Source of the DNA: Candidatus Kuenenia hertensis
GTDB lineage: Bacteria; Planctomycetota; Brocadiia; Brocadiales; Brocadiaceae
DNA: 32,034 nucleotides
Assembly: GCA_021646465.1 (NCBI GenBank)
Contig: SOET01000046.1
Coordinates: 1-32,034, forward strand
Direction of reading: 5' to 3'
In this document: positions 7,009-16,173 of the stretch, in pieces
Numbering within the stretch: position 1 is the stretch's first letter
Layout of the letters: every line of letters begins with the position of its first letter
The notes under the pieces: generated by a model
Databases searched by the model: none
Seen by the model: only the letters and a program-made list of their open reading frames with translations
Told to the model about the DNA's origin: nothing
Translations under genes and position numbers: made by a program

Positions 7009-8025
7009 ATGTTAAAAAAATTTCAATATAATCATATTATGAAAAACAATTTCTATCGGATTTTCAGTATTTTTTTTCTTTCCTGTTTCATACTTTTGGT
7101 TTCGGGCTGCAGTTTCATATCTGTTTCTCTTGGCCCCGTCACAGGACCGCTTAGAGAAAAGACGGTTTCGGGAAGGGGGAAGGATAAGATACTTATTGTT
7201 GATATATCCGGAATCATTTCCGATGAAAAAAAGACAGGTTTTCCCGCATTGACGGGTGGGGTGGATATGGTTGCCCGCATTAAAGAAGAGCTAATACATG
7301 CAAAAGGAGACAAAGACGTGAAGGCCGTTCTTCTCCGCATCAACAGTCCTGGCGGGGCGGTTACCGCATCTGACATGATTTATCATGAAATTATGCAGTT
7401 TAAAAAGGAAACGAATAAAATAGTCGTTGCCTGTATTATGGATCTTGGCGCTTCCGGAGGTTATTATGTTGCGGCTTCTGCTGATAAAATTATTGCGCAT
7501 CCTACAACGGTAACGGGTAGTATTGGCGTCATTATGCTCAATCTTAGCGTGGAAGGGCTATTGCAGAAGGTAGGAATTACCGATACGTCAATCAAAACCG
7601 GAGAACACAAGGATATGGGTTCGCCATTGAAAATGATGACCGAGGAGGAGCGGAAAATATTTTTAGAGATACTTAATGCCATGTATGAAAGATTCCTTTT
7701 CGTTATCGAAGAAAACAGAGACGGGCTTTCGGCGGAAAAGATAAGGGCGCTTGCGGACGGAAGGATTTATTCCGCACAACAGGCATTAGAGAATGGATTG
7801 ATTGACCGGATAGGGTATCTGGATGATGCTATTTCAATCGCAAAAAAAGAATCGGGACTGGAAGAAGCGCGTGTCATTCTCTACCACAGACCCGGGGACT
7901 ATAAAAATAATATATACTCGCAATTAGGCAATAGCGGTATCGGCGCTATTAACCTCCTCAATGTTGACCTAAAAACGTTTATCCATTCCGGCGCACCATC
8001 GTTTATGTATCTCTGGATGCCTTAG
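7009..8025 (+). CDS. sppA: SppA-type signal peptide peptidase (S49), lipoprotein
   Basis: This S49 serine protease would degrade signal peptides or other membrane-associated peptides outside the cytoplasm. The N-terminus has a hydrophobic stretch ending in the lipobox LLVSGCS, so the mature protein is probably lipid-anchored. The conserved core includes RINSPGGAVTASDMI, the nucleophile Ser in DLGASGGYYVAASAD, then HPTTVTGSIGVI. The candidate general-base Lys is in TGEHKDMGSPLK, matching the Ser-Lys dyad of short SppA proteins. Length (about 330-340 residues) fits the single-domain type. The start is uncertain: TTG at 7006, ATG at 7009 or ATG at 7039 all keep the signal peptide, and none has a strong ribosome-binding site. 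Inverted copies of an approximately 80-bp repeat lie on both sides. The adjacent lgt at 30969-31838 is the kind of enzyme that would lipidate it. Confidence 0.92.
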   Translation: MLKKFQYNHIMKNNFYRIFSIFFLSCFILLVSGCSFISVSLGPVTGPLREKTVSGRGKDKILIVDISGIISDEKKTGFPALTGGVDMVARIKEELIHAKGDKDVKAVLLRINSPGGAVTASDMIYHEIMQFKKETNKIVVACIMDLGASGGYYVAASADKIIAHPTTVTGSIGVIMLNLSVEGLLQKVGITDTSIKTGEHKDMGSPLKMMTEEERKIFLEILNAMYERFLFVIEENRDGLSAEKIRALADGRIYSAQQALENGLIDRIGYLDDAISIAKKESGLEEARVILYHRPGDYKNNIYSQLGNSGIGAINLLNVDLKTFIHSGAPSFMYLWMP

Positions 8026-8139
8026 AACTGCGTTGCCCGATGGAGAGCAGCAATGTGGATTCCACAGGAAGGATACATAGGGACTGCTGTCACTATTCAG
8101 TAATTTCCCGGTATTTTCCTTCGAAAACAGATTATGTCA

Positions 8140-8219
8140 TGTAGGGGCTGAAGATTTTCAGCCCCTACGTTGTGTATGAATTATTGTAATAATTATTGAT
8201 TTTCAGGCCACTTTGTGGC
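8140..8219. repeat. Right copy of the inverted repeat, with a 12-bp perfect hairpin
   Basis: GTAGGGGCTGAA at 8141-8152 pairs perfectly with TTCAGCCCCTAC at 8157-8168 around the loop GATT. The rest (to TTTGTGGC) is the reverse complement of the repeat at 6888-6972. It lies between the convergent ends of sppA and leuB, where the hairpin could act as a shared transcription stop, although there is no long T-run. Confidence 0.85.
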
Positions 8220-8222
8220 AAT

Positions 8223-9332
8223 TCATGTGCTTAAATATTCCACGACCTTGTCACCCATCTGTGAGGTTGAAAGGATTTTATCTTTTTGCGTAGCTTTATT
8301 TGCAAGATCGATTGTTCGGTATCCCTCTTCCAGTACTTTCATTATTGCCTGTTCAATGGCCTTTGATTCTGTATTAAGACCAAAGGCATATTTTAGCATC
8401 ATTGCCCCTGAGAGTATCTGCGCCAGCGGATTTGCCTTGCCCTGTCCGGCAATGTCAGGGGCGGATCCATGGATGGGCTCGAAGAGCCCGAAACCCGATT
8501 TCGCAAGGCTTGCACTCGGCAGCATTCCAATGGAGCCGGTAATGGCGGAAGCAAGGTCTGATAATATGTCTCCAAACATATTTCCGGTGACAATCACGTC
8601 AAATTGTTTTGGATTCGTTGCCAGTTGCATGGCGGCGTTGTCCACATACATGTGGTTAAGTTCTATCTGGGGAAAATGGGTTTGGACGTATTCAGACACA
8701 ACCTTTCTCCACAATTTTGAGCTTTCAAGGACGTTGGCTTTATCAACGGAGGTGAGTTTTTTGCTGCGTTTCATGGCGGCATTACAGGCTACAGCGGCAA
8801 TCCTTTCAACTTCAGGAACGGAATAAATCATGTAATCTACGGCGTAGCTTCCCTGCATGGCTCCTTCATGGAGGGTAAGAGTTTTTACCTTGTTTCTTCC
8901 AAAATAGATTCCGCCGGTGAGTTCCCGAACGATCAGGATGTCGAGGCCGCCCTCAAGCCGTTCTGATTTTAACGATGCCGCTTCAGCCAGCGGGCCGAAG
9001 ATTATCGCGGGACGCAGATTCGCAAACAGATTATATATCCCCCTTAAAGGAAGCAGTGCTCCGCGTTCCGGGGTAAGTTCCGGGGGTAAATTTTCCCATT
9101 TCGAACCGCCAACTGCACCGAAATAGATAGCATCTGAATTATTGCAAACTTCTTTGGTTTCATCGGGTAACGGATGCCCGTATTTATCATAAGCGCAACC
9201 GCCTACCAGCGCTTCTTTATAATCAAACGTGTGGTTGAATTGTTTTGCTATCGTATCTAATACTTTCAGACCTTCCTTCATTATTTCCGGGCCTATCCCG
9301 TCTCCGGCAAGTACCGCAATGCGTTTTTTCAT
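8223..9332 (-). CDS. leuB: 3-isopropylmalate dehydrogenase
   Basis: LeuB oxidises and decarboxylates 3-isopropylmalate to 2-oxoisocaproate with NAD+, the third leucine-specific step, in the cytoplasm. Visible motifs are [13 protein letters not shown] at the start, [18 protein letters not shown], the metal-binding Asp segment [15 protein letters not shown], and the NAD-binding [15 protein letters not shown]. The length of 369 residues is typical. Its ATG overlaps the stop of the upstream AMMECR1 gene by 4 bp (ATGA), so the two are translationally coupled. The leuA, leuC and leuD genes are not nearby. ilvD, in the same branched-chain pathway, lies about 3.2 kb away on the other strand. Confidence 0.97.
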   Translation of the reverse strand: MKKRIAVLAGDGIGPEIMKEGLKVLDTIAKQFNHTFDYKEALVGGCAYDKYGHPLPDETKEVCNNSDAIYFGAVGGSKWENLPPELTPERGALLPLRGIYNLFANLRPAIIFGPLAEAASLKSERLEGGLDILIVRELTGGIYFGRNKVKTLTLHEGAMQGSYAVDYMIYSVPEVERIAAVACNAAMKRSKKLTSVDKANVLESSKLWRKVVSEYVQTHFPQIELNHMYVDNAAMQLATNPKQFDVIVTGNMFGDILSDLASAITGSIGMLPSASLAKSGFGLFEPIHGSAPDIAGQGKANPLAQILSGAMMLKYAFGLNTESKAIEQAIMKVLEEGYRTIDLANKATQKDKILSTSQMGDKVVEYLST

Positions 9333-9886
9333 GTATCAGTCTCCATTTTGATTATTTCAACGGTAAAAGTATAAATTTCTATGTCATCCTGCTTCCAGGC
9401 ATTTGCGGGTAATCCTGCCTTGCCGGAACAGCAATGAGAAAGAAACTCTTCTTTGTTCCATCCGGTTTCTTTTGCCACTTGGGGAAGAAAACATCCTGAT
9501 TGAAAACCTTTCTTGATGTATATGCCATGTTTTCCCAATTCAAAGTCAAGGGGGTCTGTGATACGCTTTAAGGGAGACAGTATGGAAAGTTCGATGCTAA
9601 GCATGTCCAGTTCAGCGGGTGTGATCGGATTGTCAAAAAAGCGGGAATCTTCCGTTGCAGAGGAAATTGCTATTTCTGAAACAAGTTTGTAAAGTGGTAT
9701 GTCTGATACGAATCGTCCGATGCAGCCCCGAAGTTGTCCGCGGGTTTTTAAGGTAACAAAAACCCCTTGATTTGACAGTATGTCCGGGTGATCATAGGAA
9801 AAGGTTGGGAGGGATTCTTTTTTTACCGCTGACTCAACGCTTTTTCTGGCAATTTCCAGAAGTATTTTTTTTGCAGTTTCTTCCAA
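9329..9886 (-). CDS. AMMECR1 domain protein
   Basis: This 185-aa single-domain protein carries the hallmark LRGCIGRF (about residues 53-60), followed by the usual [10 protein letters not shown] and the [10 protein letters not shown] strand. Its C-terminal half ([31 protein letters not shown]) aligns well with the C-terminal domain of the neighbouring MEMO-AMMECR1 fusion. The two are therefore paralogues, probably from a local duplication. No signal peptide is seen, so this copy should be cytoplasmic. Translation probably begins at the TTG at 9886, with GGAG about 8 bp upstream. It overlaps leuB by 4 bp. The biochemical function of AMMECR1 proteins is not firmly established. Confidence 0.9.
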   Translation of the reverse strand: MEETAKKILLEIARKSVESAVKKESLPTFSYDHPDILSNQGVFVTLKTRGQLRGCIGRFVSDIPLYKLVSEIAISSATEDSRFFDNPITPAELDMLSIELSILSPLKRITDPLDFELGKHGIYIKKGFQSGCFLPQVAKETGWNKEEFLSHCCSGKAGLPANAWKQDDIEIYTFTVEIIKMETDT

Positions 9887-9966
9887 ATAATATGCTCCGA
9901 TGCGGAAAAAAAATTAGTTACTAAAGAAACCAAAAAATAATTTAGGCAAAAAAACAGGTAAACTAT

Positions 9967-11565
9967 TTAGAGTTTCTTTGCCTCGTGAAATACGTCTGCT
10001 GTAAAAACAAAGAACTCCATATCATTGTCTTTCCATGCATTTACGGGTAATCCTGCTTTTCTGCAAAGATGTTGAAGGGTTTCCGTTTTGTCCCACCCCT
10101 GTTCGGTAGCGACATGGGGAAGAAATACCGCACTTGCATACCCTTTGCGAATAACAATGCCCTCTTTGCCCACAGTAAATTCATGAAAGGTATTAATTTT
10201 TCTTGGTTGACTCAAAACTGAAATTTCTATGTCAATGTCCTTTATTTCTGCACGATTTACCGGCACAAATCTATTGTCTTTTGCGGATGAATTAATGGTA
10301 TTTTCAACTACCGCCTGATAAAGAGGGGTTTTGGGGAGTATATATCCGATACACCCGCGTAAATGCCCGTCCTTCTTTAATGTTACAAAGACGCCGTATC
10401 TCTCTAAAAGCCTTGGTGTTTGAGTGAAAAACCGAAGATCAATTTCAGGAGAAGCGCCTGTACCTGTATACGTTTCCAAAGTGTTTCGGGCAAGCGATAA
10501 GAGTATATTTTTTTCTTTTTCTGAAAAACAAAGGGCATGTTCGTCAGTTTGTGACTTTTCCTGCGGGCGATAGGCGCCTGATTTGATTTCAGCGTCTTTT
10601 GTAAAAAGAATGGAAGCATAGCTAACGGAATAGACAAAATTGTTTGTTTGACGACCTGATGTGTCGTAATTGAGAATGTGCCCTTTTGCGCTGTCGGGTA
10701 ATAGTTTTAAAAGAATTGAAATGGGTAAAATGCCACAGGCATTTATTCCGGTCTCTTTTCGATAGTCTCTTAGTCCGTTAAAATCTTTATTGAGAATCTT
10801 TTCAAATGCCCCGTAATCAAGATTCTTTATGTTTTCCTCCACATTTTCTCTGAAAGGGACATATCGGTACGCATCACCATAGTGTGTAAAGTCGGAACTG
10901 ACGACGAGCAGTGTTTTATCGTCCAGTAATGGCCGGATGGCGTCTGCTATTTTATCGAAATCATCATTTATCAATACACCCACCATAACGGGGACCAGTA
11001 TAAAATCGCCCAATGTTATTTGCAGGAAGGGCAATTGGGTTTCTAAGGAATGTTCTCCCTTGTATGCGCCGTCATATGCACCAAACAGTTTCAGAGGGCT
11101 GTTGTTGTGTGCATTTTTTGATTCCGGTGCGAAGGATGTATTAAGCAAATGGCCACATGCCTCCTGATCAACGGGGATCAGGCCTAAAGGTGTTTTAAAG
11201 TTTTTTACCGTTAGAATCGATGCGCCCCGATACCTTCTTCCACTGTGGCTCGGCGCAAGCACTATTACCCTTTTAAACCCATTATCCTTTATGGCGCTAT
11301 AACCATAGGCTGCTACCTGACCGGAATAAACATACCCCGCATGCGGAGATATAATTGCAAGGGGCCTTCCGTGTGATTTTTGGGAGGGAACTTTCTTTAA
11401 AAATCCATTTATTTGGTCTTTTAATGCTGCATCGTTGCCCGGATAAAACCTTCCGGCCACTTGTGGTTCCCATGCCTGAGATTGTTCAGTTTCTGCAAAC
11501 AGTAATGATAAGGAAGAGGTGAAAGTGATTAGGAAAAAGGTAAATATAAACATTATATGCTTCAT
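9967..11565 (-). CDS. Exported MEMO-AMMECR1 fusion (AmmeMemoRadiSam system A/B type)
   Basis: This 532-aa protein begins with a signal peptide (residues 1-24, hydrophobic, ending LLFA-ET). Residues about 33-325 are a MEMO domain, a dioxygenase-like fold with the conserved segments VAGRFYPGN, ISPHAGYVYSG, LAPSHSGR, EHSLETQLPFLQ, SSDFTHYGD and GINACGI. Residues about 345-530 are an AMMECR1 domain with LRGCIGYI at 402-409. Such fusions belong to the AmmeMemoRadiSam family set, usually accompanied by a radical SAM protein and regarded as intracellular. No PflA-like radical SAM partner is encoded next to it. The export signal is the odd point. AAGGAAAG precedes the ATG at 11565, which starts 11 bp after the yqaA-like gene. 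Domain assignment is strong; function is unknown. Confidence 0.92.
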   Translation of the reverse strand: MKHIMFIFTFFLITFTSSLSLLFAETEQSQAWEPQVAGRFYPGNDAALKDQINGFLKKVPSQKSHGRPLAIISPHAGYVYSGQVAAYGYSAIKDNGFKRVIVLAPSHSGRRYRGASILTVKNFKTPLGLIPVDQEACGHLLNTSFAPESKNAHNNSPLKLFGAYDGAYKGEHSLETQLPFLQITLGDFILVPVMVGVLINDDFDKIADAIRPLLDDKTLLVVSSDFTHYGDAYRYVPFRENVEENIKNLDYGAFEKILNKDFNGLRDYRKETGINACGILPISILLKLLPDSAKGHILNYDTSGRQTNNFVYSVSYASILFTKDAEIKSGAYRPQEKSQTDEHALCFSEKEKNILLSLARNTLETYTGTGASPEIDLRFFTQTPRLLERYGVFVTLKKDGHLRGCIGYILPKTPLYQAVVENTINSSAKDNRFVPVNRAEIKDIDIEISVLSQPRKINTFHEFTVGKEGIVIRKGYASAVFLPHVATEQGWDKTETLQHLCRKAGLPVNAWKDNDMEFFVFTADVFHEAKKL

Positions 11566-11576
11566 GGTAACTTTCC

Positions 11577-12206
11577 TTATTTGAGTAACTTGATGACAAA
11601 AAAACCGGCAATAATTAATACGACAAAGGCAATTGAAATAATGTTGAAATACTTATCGATAAAATGTTTCACTTTTGGCCCAAAGAGATAAATAAGCACG
11701 GCAATTATGAAAAATCTCCCGGACCGGCTGATTGCCGATGCAATAAAGAATGTCCACAAATTAATTTTGCAGGCGCCGGCTGCAATGGTAAAGACTTTAT
11801 ACGGAATTGGGGTAAATCCTGCAATGGCAACGGCGGAAAAAGCATTGGTGTTGTATTGTTCTTTTACATAATCAAACTTTTCCATGAGCCCAAGGGTGTT
11901 GAGAATTGGTACTCCGACAATATCGAATAACCCGAAACCGATAAAATATCCAAAACCACCTCCTAAGACAGACCCTATGGAGCAAATGGCGGCATATTTA
12001 AAGGATTTTTTTGCAATTGAAAATGCAAGCGCCATTAAGAGTACATCGGGTGGGATGGGAAAGAAGGACGATTCACAAAAAGCCAGAATAAATAAAGCGA
12101 TGGAACCATAGGGGGTATGCGCCCAGTGCAGCGTCCAGTCGTAAAGTCTTCTATGCAAACTTGCTTTTTTGATTTGTGGCAATTCTAATTGCTCGGTATG
12201 ATTCAT
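11577..12206 (-). CDS. YqaA-type (SNARE-associated/DedA-related) membrane protein
   Basis: This 209-aa integral membrane protein has the family signature near residues 40-60 (ILAFCESSFFPIPPDVLLMAL), a glycine-rich segment (GSVLGGGFGYFIGFGLFD) and the AGFTPIPYKVFTIAAGAC motif, followed by two hydrophobic C-terminal helices. About five membrane segments are apparent. Relatives are thought to act in membrane lipid or ion homeostasis; the substrate here is unknown. GAGGAG sits 6 bp before the ATG at 12206. It is the first gene of a minus-strand run that continues with the MEMO-AMMECR1 fusion, the AMMECR1 gene and leuB. Confidence 0.88.
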   Translation of the reverse strand: MNHTEQLELPQIKKASLHRRLYDWTLHWAHTPYGSIALFILAFCESSFFPIPPDVLLMALAFSIAKKSFKYAAICSIGSVLGGGFGYFIGFGLFDIVGVPILNTLGLMEKFDYVKEQYNTNAFSAVAIAGFTPIPYKVFTIAAGACKINLWTFFIASAISRSGRFFIIAVLIYLFGPKVKHFIDKYFNIISIAFVVLIIAGFFVIKLLK

Positions 12207-12553
12207 AAAGACTCCTCGGGTTTCCCAAAACGGAAAGATATTATGATTCTTAACACATTATATTTCAATGGTTAATATAAAAACTTGAAGATAGAAACAA
12301 CATTGTCACATAAAAGTTTAATCATGGTGTCGTAGGGAAGTCAAGGGAAAATCTGTTTATGGAAAATTTAAGATAATAGCAACTAAAATACTGGTAAAAA
12401 ACAGGATAAAGTAATCTTTTTTATGTTGTATTTATGGGTAATTATAGTGCTTGCACACATGGGCAGTTTTGATTTGACAATAGTAAGCTTTTCGCTATAA
12501 TGAAAAATTGCGATATTATGAACAGATAAAGGCTTATATACGATTGGAATGAC
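12207..12553. other. Divergent intergenic region between yqaA-like gene and ilvD
   Basis: I see no gene here. On the plus strand it contains the near-consensus ilvD promoter (12474-12501). On the minus strand there is a TATAAT-like hexamer at 12257-12262 that could serve the yqaA-like gene, but no good -35 accompanies it. No leader peptide rich in branched-chain codons or attenuator hairpin is visible. Confidence 0.55.
12474..12501 (+). promoter_or_regulatory. Sigma-70-type promoter for ilvD
   Basis: TTGACA at 12474-12479 and TATAAT at 12496-12501 both match the consensus perfectly, with a 16-bp spacer. Initiation would fall near 12508, about 45 bp before the ilvD ATG. It is the clearest housekeeping promoter in the window. 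Confidence 0.8.
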
Positions 12554-14218
12554 ATGGGTTTGCGAAGCGATAAGATTACGAAAGGTATTGAGCGTGTTCC
12601 TGCAAGGGCGCTTTTATACGCAACTGGTTTAAGTAAAGAAGACTTAGATAAACCATTCATTGGAATAGCGAGCAGTTTTACTGATCTCATTCCCGGGCAT
12701 GTACATATGCGTCCTTTGGAAAGGGCGATAGAAAAGGGTATTCATGCGGGAGGCGGAGTCAGCTTTGTTTTTGGTATACCGGGTATTTGTGACGGAATTG
12801 CAATGGGGCATAGCGGAATGCATTATTCTCTTGCATCAAGAGACCTCATTGCAGATATGATAGAATGCGTAGTAAGAGCCCATTGTTTAGATGGGCTGAT
12901 AATGCTGACAAACTGTGATAAGATAACGCCGGGCATGTTAATGGCCTGTGCAAGGCTGGATATTCCCGGGATTGTAGTTACCGCAGGCCCTATGATTTCC
13001 GGACGCTATGGAAAACAAAAGTTATCTTTGGTAAAAGACACCTTTGAAGCTGTGGGGAGAAGGCGTAAGGGTGAAATTGACGATAAAGAATTGTCCTGTT
13101 TGGAGATGGATGCTTGTCCGGGAGCAGGATCTTGTCAGGGGTTGTATACTGCCAATACCATGGCGTGTGTGTCGGAGGCGTTGGGTATGTCTTTGCCAAG
13201 GTGTGCTGCTACCCTTGCAATTTCTGCTGAAAAGGAACGCATTGCCTATAAAAGCGGGCAACAAGTTGTAGAGCTGGTGAGGAAAGATATTACATCGAAA
13301 AAGATCATGACGCGTGAATCATTCGAAAATGCGATTATGATTGATATGGCCCTTGGCGGATCAACAAATTCTTGTTTACATATACCTGCTATTGCGAATG
13401 AGGCGGGAGTTGAAATAAATTTAAAGTTATTTGACGAAATCAGCGCAAGAACCCCTCATATCACAAGCTTACAGCCAGGGGGTGAATATTTGCTGGAAGA
13501 TTTATATTATGCGGGTGGTATCCCTGCCGTGATGAATCGCCTGCAGGATGATTTGCACGATTGTATTACCGTAAGTGGTTTAAAGATAAAAGAGATAGCA
13601 AAATCCGCTATGATTAATGATGGAGAGGTGATAAGATCAAAGGAAAATGCATACCACAAAGAAGGGGGAATAGCGGTTCTATATGGGAGTTTGTCTCCTG
13701 ATGGTTCTGTAATAAAACAGAGTGCTGTATCTGAAAATATGATGAAGTTTTCCGGAAAGGCAAAGGTTTTTGACAGTGAAGAAGCTGCAATGAATGCAAT
13801 TATGGATTCCCGCATCAGTAAAGGTATGGTGGTGGTAATACGATATGAAGGTCCGCGCGGAGGGCCTGGGATGAGAGAGATGCTGGCTCCGACGGCAGCA
13901 CTGGTGGGATTGGGATTGGGGGAGTCTGTAGCGTTAATTACTGATGGGCGTTTTTCCGGCGGGACACAGGGTCCCTGCATCGGGCATGTGTCTCCGGAAG
14001 CGATGGCTGGCGGTCCTATTGCTTTAGTGGAGGATGGTGATGAAATAATGATAGATATTCCTAATCGGAAATTAGACATTAATGTTTCAAAGGAAATTCT
14101 TGCCCGACGAAAAGAAGAATGGAAGCCGCCAAAGCCAAAAATAACACAGGGCGTGTTGTCCCGATATGCAAAATGTGTTACATCGGCAGATAAAGGTGCG
14201 GTGTTAAGAGCAGAATAG
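12554..14218 (+). CDS. ilvD: Dihydroxy-acid dehydratase
   Basis: IlvD dehydrates 2,3-dihydroxy-isovalerate and -3-methylvalerate to the 2-oxo acids in valine, isoleucine and leucine synthesis, using an Fe-S cluster and Mg2+. The 554-aa sequence starts [21 protein letters not shown] and has the cluster-binding [14 protein letters not shown] and [18 protein letters not shown], plus [31 protein letters not shown] and [13 protein letters not shown], all conserved. Its length is typical of the bacterial/archaeal short form. A perfect -35/-10 pair lies about 50 bp upstream. It is monocistronic as far as visible, followed 58 bp later by tRNA-Gln. Confidence 0.98.
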   Translation: MGLRSDKITKGIERVPARALLYATGLSKEDLDKPFIGIASSFTDLIPGHVHMRPLERAIEKGIHAGGGVSFVFGIPGICDGIAMGHSGMHYSLASRDLIADMIECVVRAHCLDGLIMLTNCDKITPGMLMACARLDIPGIVVTAGPMISGRYGKQKLSLVKDTFEAVGRRRKGEIDDKELSCLEMDACPGAGSCQGLYTANTMACVSEALGMSLPRCAATLAISAEKERIAYKSGQQVVELVRKDITSKKIMTRESFENAIMIDMALGGSTNSCLHIPAIANEAGVEINLKLFDEISARTPHITSLQPGGEYLLEDLYYAGGIPAVMNRLQDDLHDCITVSGLKIKEIAKSAMINDGEVIRSKENAYHKEGGIAVLYGSLSPDGSVIKQSAVSENMMKFSGKAKVFDSEEAAMNAIMDSRISKGMVVVIRYEGPRGGPGMREMLAPTAALVGLGLGESVALITDGRFSGGTQGPCIGHVSPEAMAGGPIALVEDGDEIMIDIPNRKLDINVSKEILARRKEEWKPPKPKITQGVLSRYAKCVTSADKGAVLRAE

Positions 14219-14276
14219 TAATAATACGGCGTGCAAGGCAGTTCAGCGTTGTATAAAAAAATAAGATGTAGAATGC

Positions 14277-14350
14277 TACCCGGTGGTGTAATGGTAACAC
14301 TAGAGATTTTGGTTCTCTCATTGGAGGTTCGAGTCCTCCCCGGGTAGCCA
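14277..14350 (+). tRNA. tRNA-Gln(UUG)
   Basis: A full cloverleaf folds: acceptor TACCCGG/CCGGGTA, D-stem GTGT/ACAC with loop AATGGTA, anticodon stem AGAGA/TCTCT with loop TTTTGGT (anticodon TTG), T-stem GGAGG/CCTCC with loop TTCGAGT. Discriminator G and an encoded CCA complete it. The first base U is usual for tRNA-Gln. Its U34 is a substrate for MnmA, encoded at 4483-5571. Confidence 0.96.
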
Positions 14351-14524
14351 TTCTATTTTTAGGGAATTACGTAAGTTTTGACAAAAATGTGGTTATTGGT
14401 AAGCAATGTAGTATCAGGTCTTTCGAAATATTTGGAATCTGATGTGAAAATTAACGATGGCTTAGAGATGACAAGAAGAAAATAGTTGAGGAGGGGAAAA
14501 ACCAAATTTTTTTAAGGTAGAGAA

Positions 14525-15493
14525 ATGGATAAAAAGAGAAGGTTGGAAGAGTTGGATCATTTGAAAATATTTTCCGGAAACGCAAACTCTGATTTGGCGC
14601 GTAAAATCTGTGAACATTTGTCGATTGATCTGGGTGATGCGTACGTTGGCCGCTTCCCTGATGGTGAAATCGACCTGAAAGTCAATGAGGATGTCCGGGG
14701 TGCTGATGTATTTTTAGTACAGCCAACGTGTGCTCCCGTGAATGAAAACCTGGCGGAACTTCTTATATTTATCGATTGTTTAAAACGGGCATCTGCCGCA
14801 CGTATTACTGCGGTATTGCCTTATTATGGTTATGCGCGAAAGGACAGAAAAGACGAGGGACGCGTTCCGATAACGGCAAAATTGGTGGCAAATCTCATAA
14901 CGGTAGCGGGTGCGGACAGAGTGCTTACTCTTGATTTACATGCGGCGCAGATTCAGGGGTTTTTTGATATTCCTGTGGATCATCTGCTGGCATATCCTGT
15001 CATGATAAAATATTTTGAACAATTAACGACAGAAGATTTGGTGGTAGTTACCCCTGATGTCGGAGGCATAAAACTCGCCAGGAATTATTCAAAGGGTTTG
15101 GGGGTGAAGATGGCTATTGTTGATAAAAGACGGGTAGGGCCTGAGGAAACAGAGGTAGGGTTTATAATAGGAGACGTGGCAAATAAAAATGTGATAATGA
15201 TCGATGATTTAATTGCAACGGGAGGGTCTATTGCGCAGGCAGCGCATGTGCTGAAAGAAAAAGGAGCGCGGGATATATATGTCGGAGCGACTCATCCGGT
15301 TTTTTGCGGTTCGGCAATAGAAAAGTTGTCTGATGCTCCGATAAAAGAAATAGTGATAACTGACTCTATACCACTTTCTGAAAAAGCAAGAGTAGCGGGA
15401 GATAAGTTTAAAGTATTGTCTGTTTCAGGTCTTTTGGGAGATGCGATCATGAGAATACATCACCATGAGTCGGTAAGCTCCTTGTTTGGTTAA
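14525..15493 (+). CDS. prs: Ribose-phosphate pyrophosphokinase
   Basis: Prs makes PRPP from ribose 5-phosphate and ATP for nucleotide, histidine and tryptophan synthesis. The 322-aa sequence shows the class I features: GRFPDGEIDLKV, the catalytic LPYYGYARKDRKDEGR loop, the metal-binding LDLHAAQIQGFFDIPVDHL, and the PRPP loop IMIDDLIATGGS. An AAGGTAG element precedes the ATG at 14525. It starts the plus-strand run prs-rplY-pth-rpsF, an order also known from other bacteria (compare prs-ctc-pth of Bacillus). Residues 1-12 (MDKKRRLEELDH) form a slightly extended N-terminus. Confidence 0.97.
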   Translation: MDKKRRLEELDHLKIFSGNANSDLARKICEHLSIDLGDAYVGRFPDGEIDLKVNEDVRGADVFLVQPTCAPVNENLAELLIFIDCLKRASAARITAVLPYYGYARKDRKDEGRVPITAKLVANLITVAGADRVLTLDLHAAQIQGFFDIPVDHLLAYPVMIKYFEQLTTEDLVVVTPDVGGIKLARNYSKGLGVKMAIVDKRRVGPEETEVGFIIGDVANKNVIMIDDLIATGGSIAQAAHVLKEKGARDIYVGATHPVFCGSAIEKLSDAPIKEIVITDSIPLSEKARVAGDKFKVLSVSGLLGDAIMRIHHHESVSSLFG

Positions 15494-15520
15494 TGGTTTA
15501 TTTTTAGGAGTTGTAAAGGG

Positions 15521-16159
15521 ATGAAAATTTTAGAATTAAAAGCGGAAAAAAGAACAGTGAAAAGAAGTAAAGCCGTGAGAAAATTGAGAGAAACGGGGTA
15601 TATACCGGCGGTAGTTTATGGCCACAAAGAAGATAATGTCATTTTGAGCGTTAACGGGGCTGAATTTGACCGTGTTTTGAACGCCGGTGTGCGTATGATT
15701 CATTTAACTTATGACAATACGAAAGAATCTGTTCTTATAAAAGACGTTCAATATGATAATCTTTCAGACAGTGTGCTGCATGTGGATTTTTCACGGGTTT
15801 CTTTGGATGAAAGAGTAACTTTGAAGGTGCCAATAATACTAACAGGGAATTCTGTTGGGGTGAAAGAAGGCGGCGTGCTGACTCAGGCGATGAAAAGTAT
15901 AGAGATAGAAAGTCTTCCTACCGCAGTTCCTGAAGATATTAAGGTAAATGTGTCAGACCTTGAAATAGGGAAATCCATACATGTTAAAGAATTGCCTGTT
16001 ATGGAAAACATAAAGTATTTATCCGATGCAGATGCAGTTGTTGTTTCAGTACATCATGCTGCGGAAGAAAAGATTGTATCGGAAGAAGAATTGCTTGCCG
16101 GACCGGAAGTGATTTCAAAGAAACCAAAAGAAGAAGCGGGCGTATCCGAAGAGTCGTAG
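15521..16159 (+). CDS. rplY: 50S ribosomal protein L25 (Ctc form)
   Basis: This 212-aa protein binds 5S rRNA. The N-terminal L25 domain (KAEKRTVKRSKAVRKLRETGYIPAVVYG) is followed by the Ctc-type C-terminal beta domain (about residues 95-185) and a short acidic tail rich in Glu and Lys. The two-domain length matches the Ctc form rather than the short E. coli protein. AGGAG lies 12 bp before the ATG. It sits 27 bp after prs and 14 bp before pth, so it is almost certainly cotranscribed with both. Confidence 0.95.
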   Translation: MKILELKAEKRTVKRSKAVRKLRETGYIPAVVYGHKEDNVILSVNGAEFDRVLNAGVRMIHLTYDNTKESVLIKDVQYDNLSDSVLHVDFSRVSLDERVTLKVPIILTGNSVGVKEGGVLTQAMKSIEIESLPTAVPEDIKVNVSDLEIGKSIHVKELPVMENIKYLSDADAVVVSVHHAAEEKIVSEEELLAGPEVISKKPKEEAGVSEES

Positions 16160-16173
16160 TATGGAATTAGTTG

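Noticed and set aside
8215-8826. Plus-strand open frame of 203 codons
   Set aside because: It is antisense to leuB, which has all family motifs.
13507-14079. Minus-strand open frame of 190 codons
   Set aside because: It is antisense to ilvD, which is full length and conserved.
14378-14384. TTGACA before prs as a promoter
   Set aside because: No acceptable -10 hexamer is found at 15-19 bp downstream.
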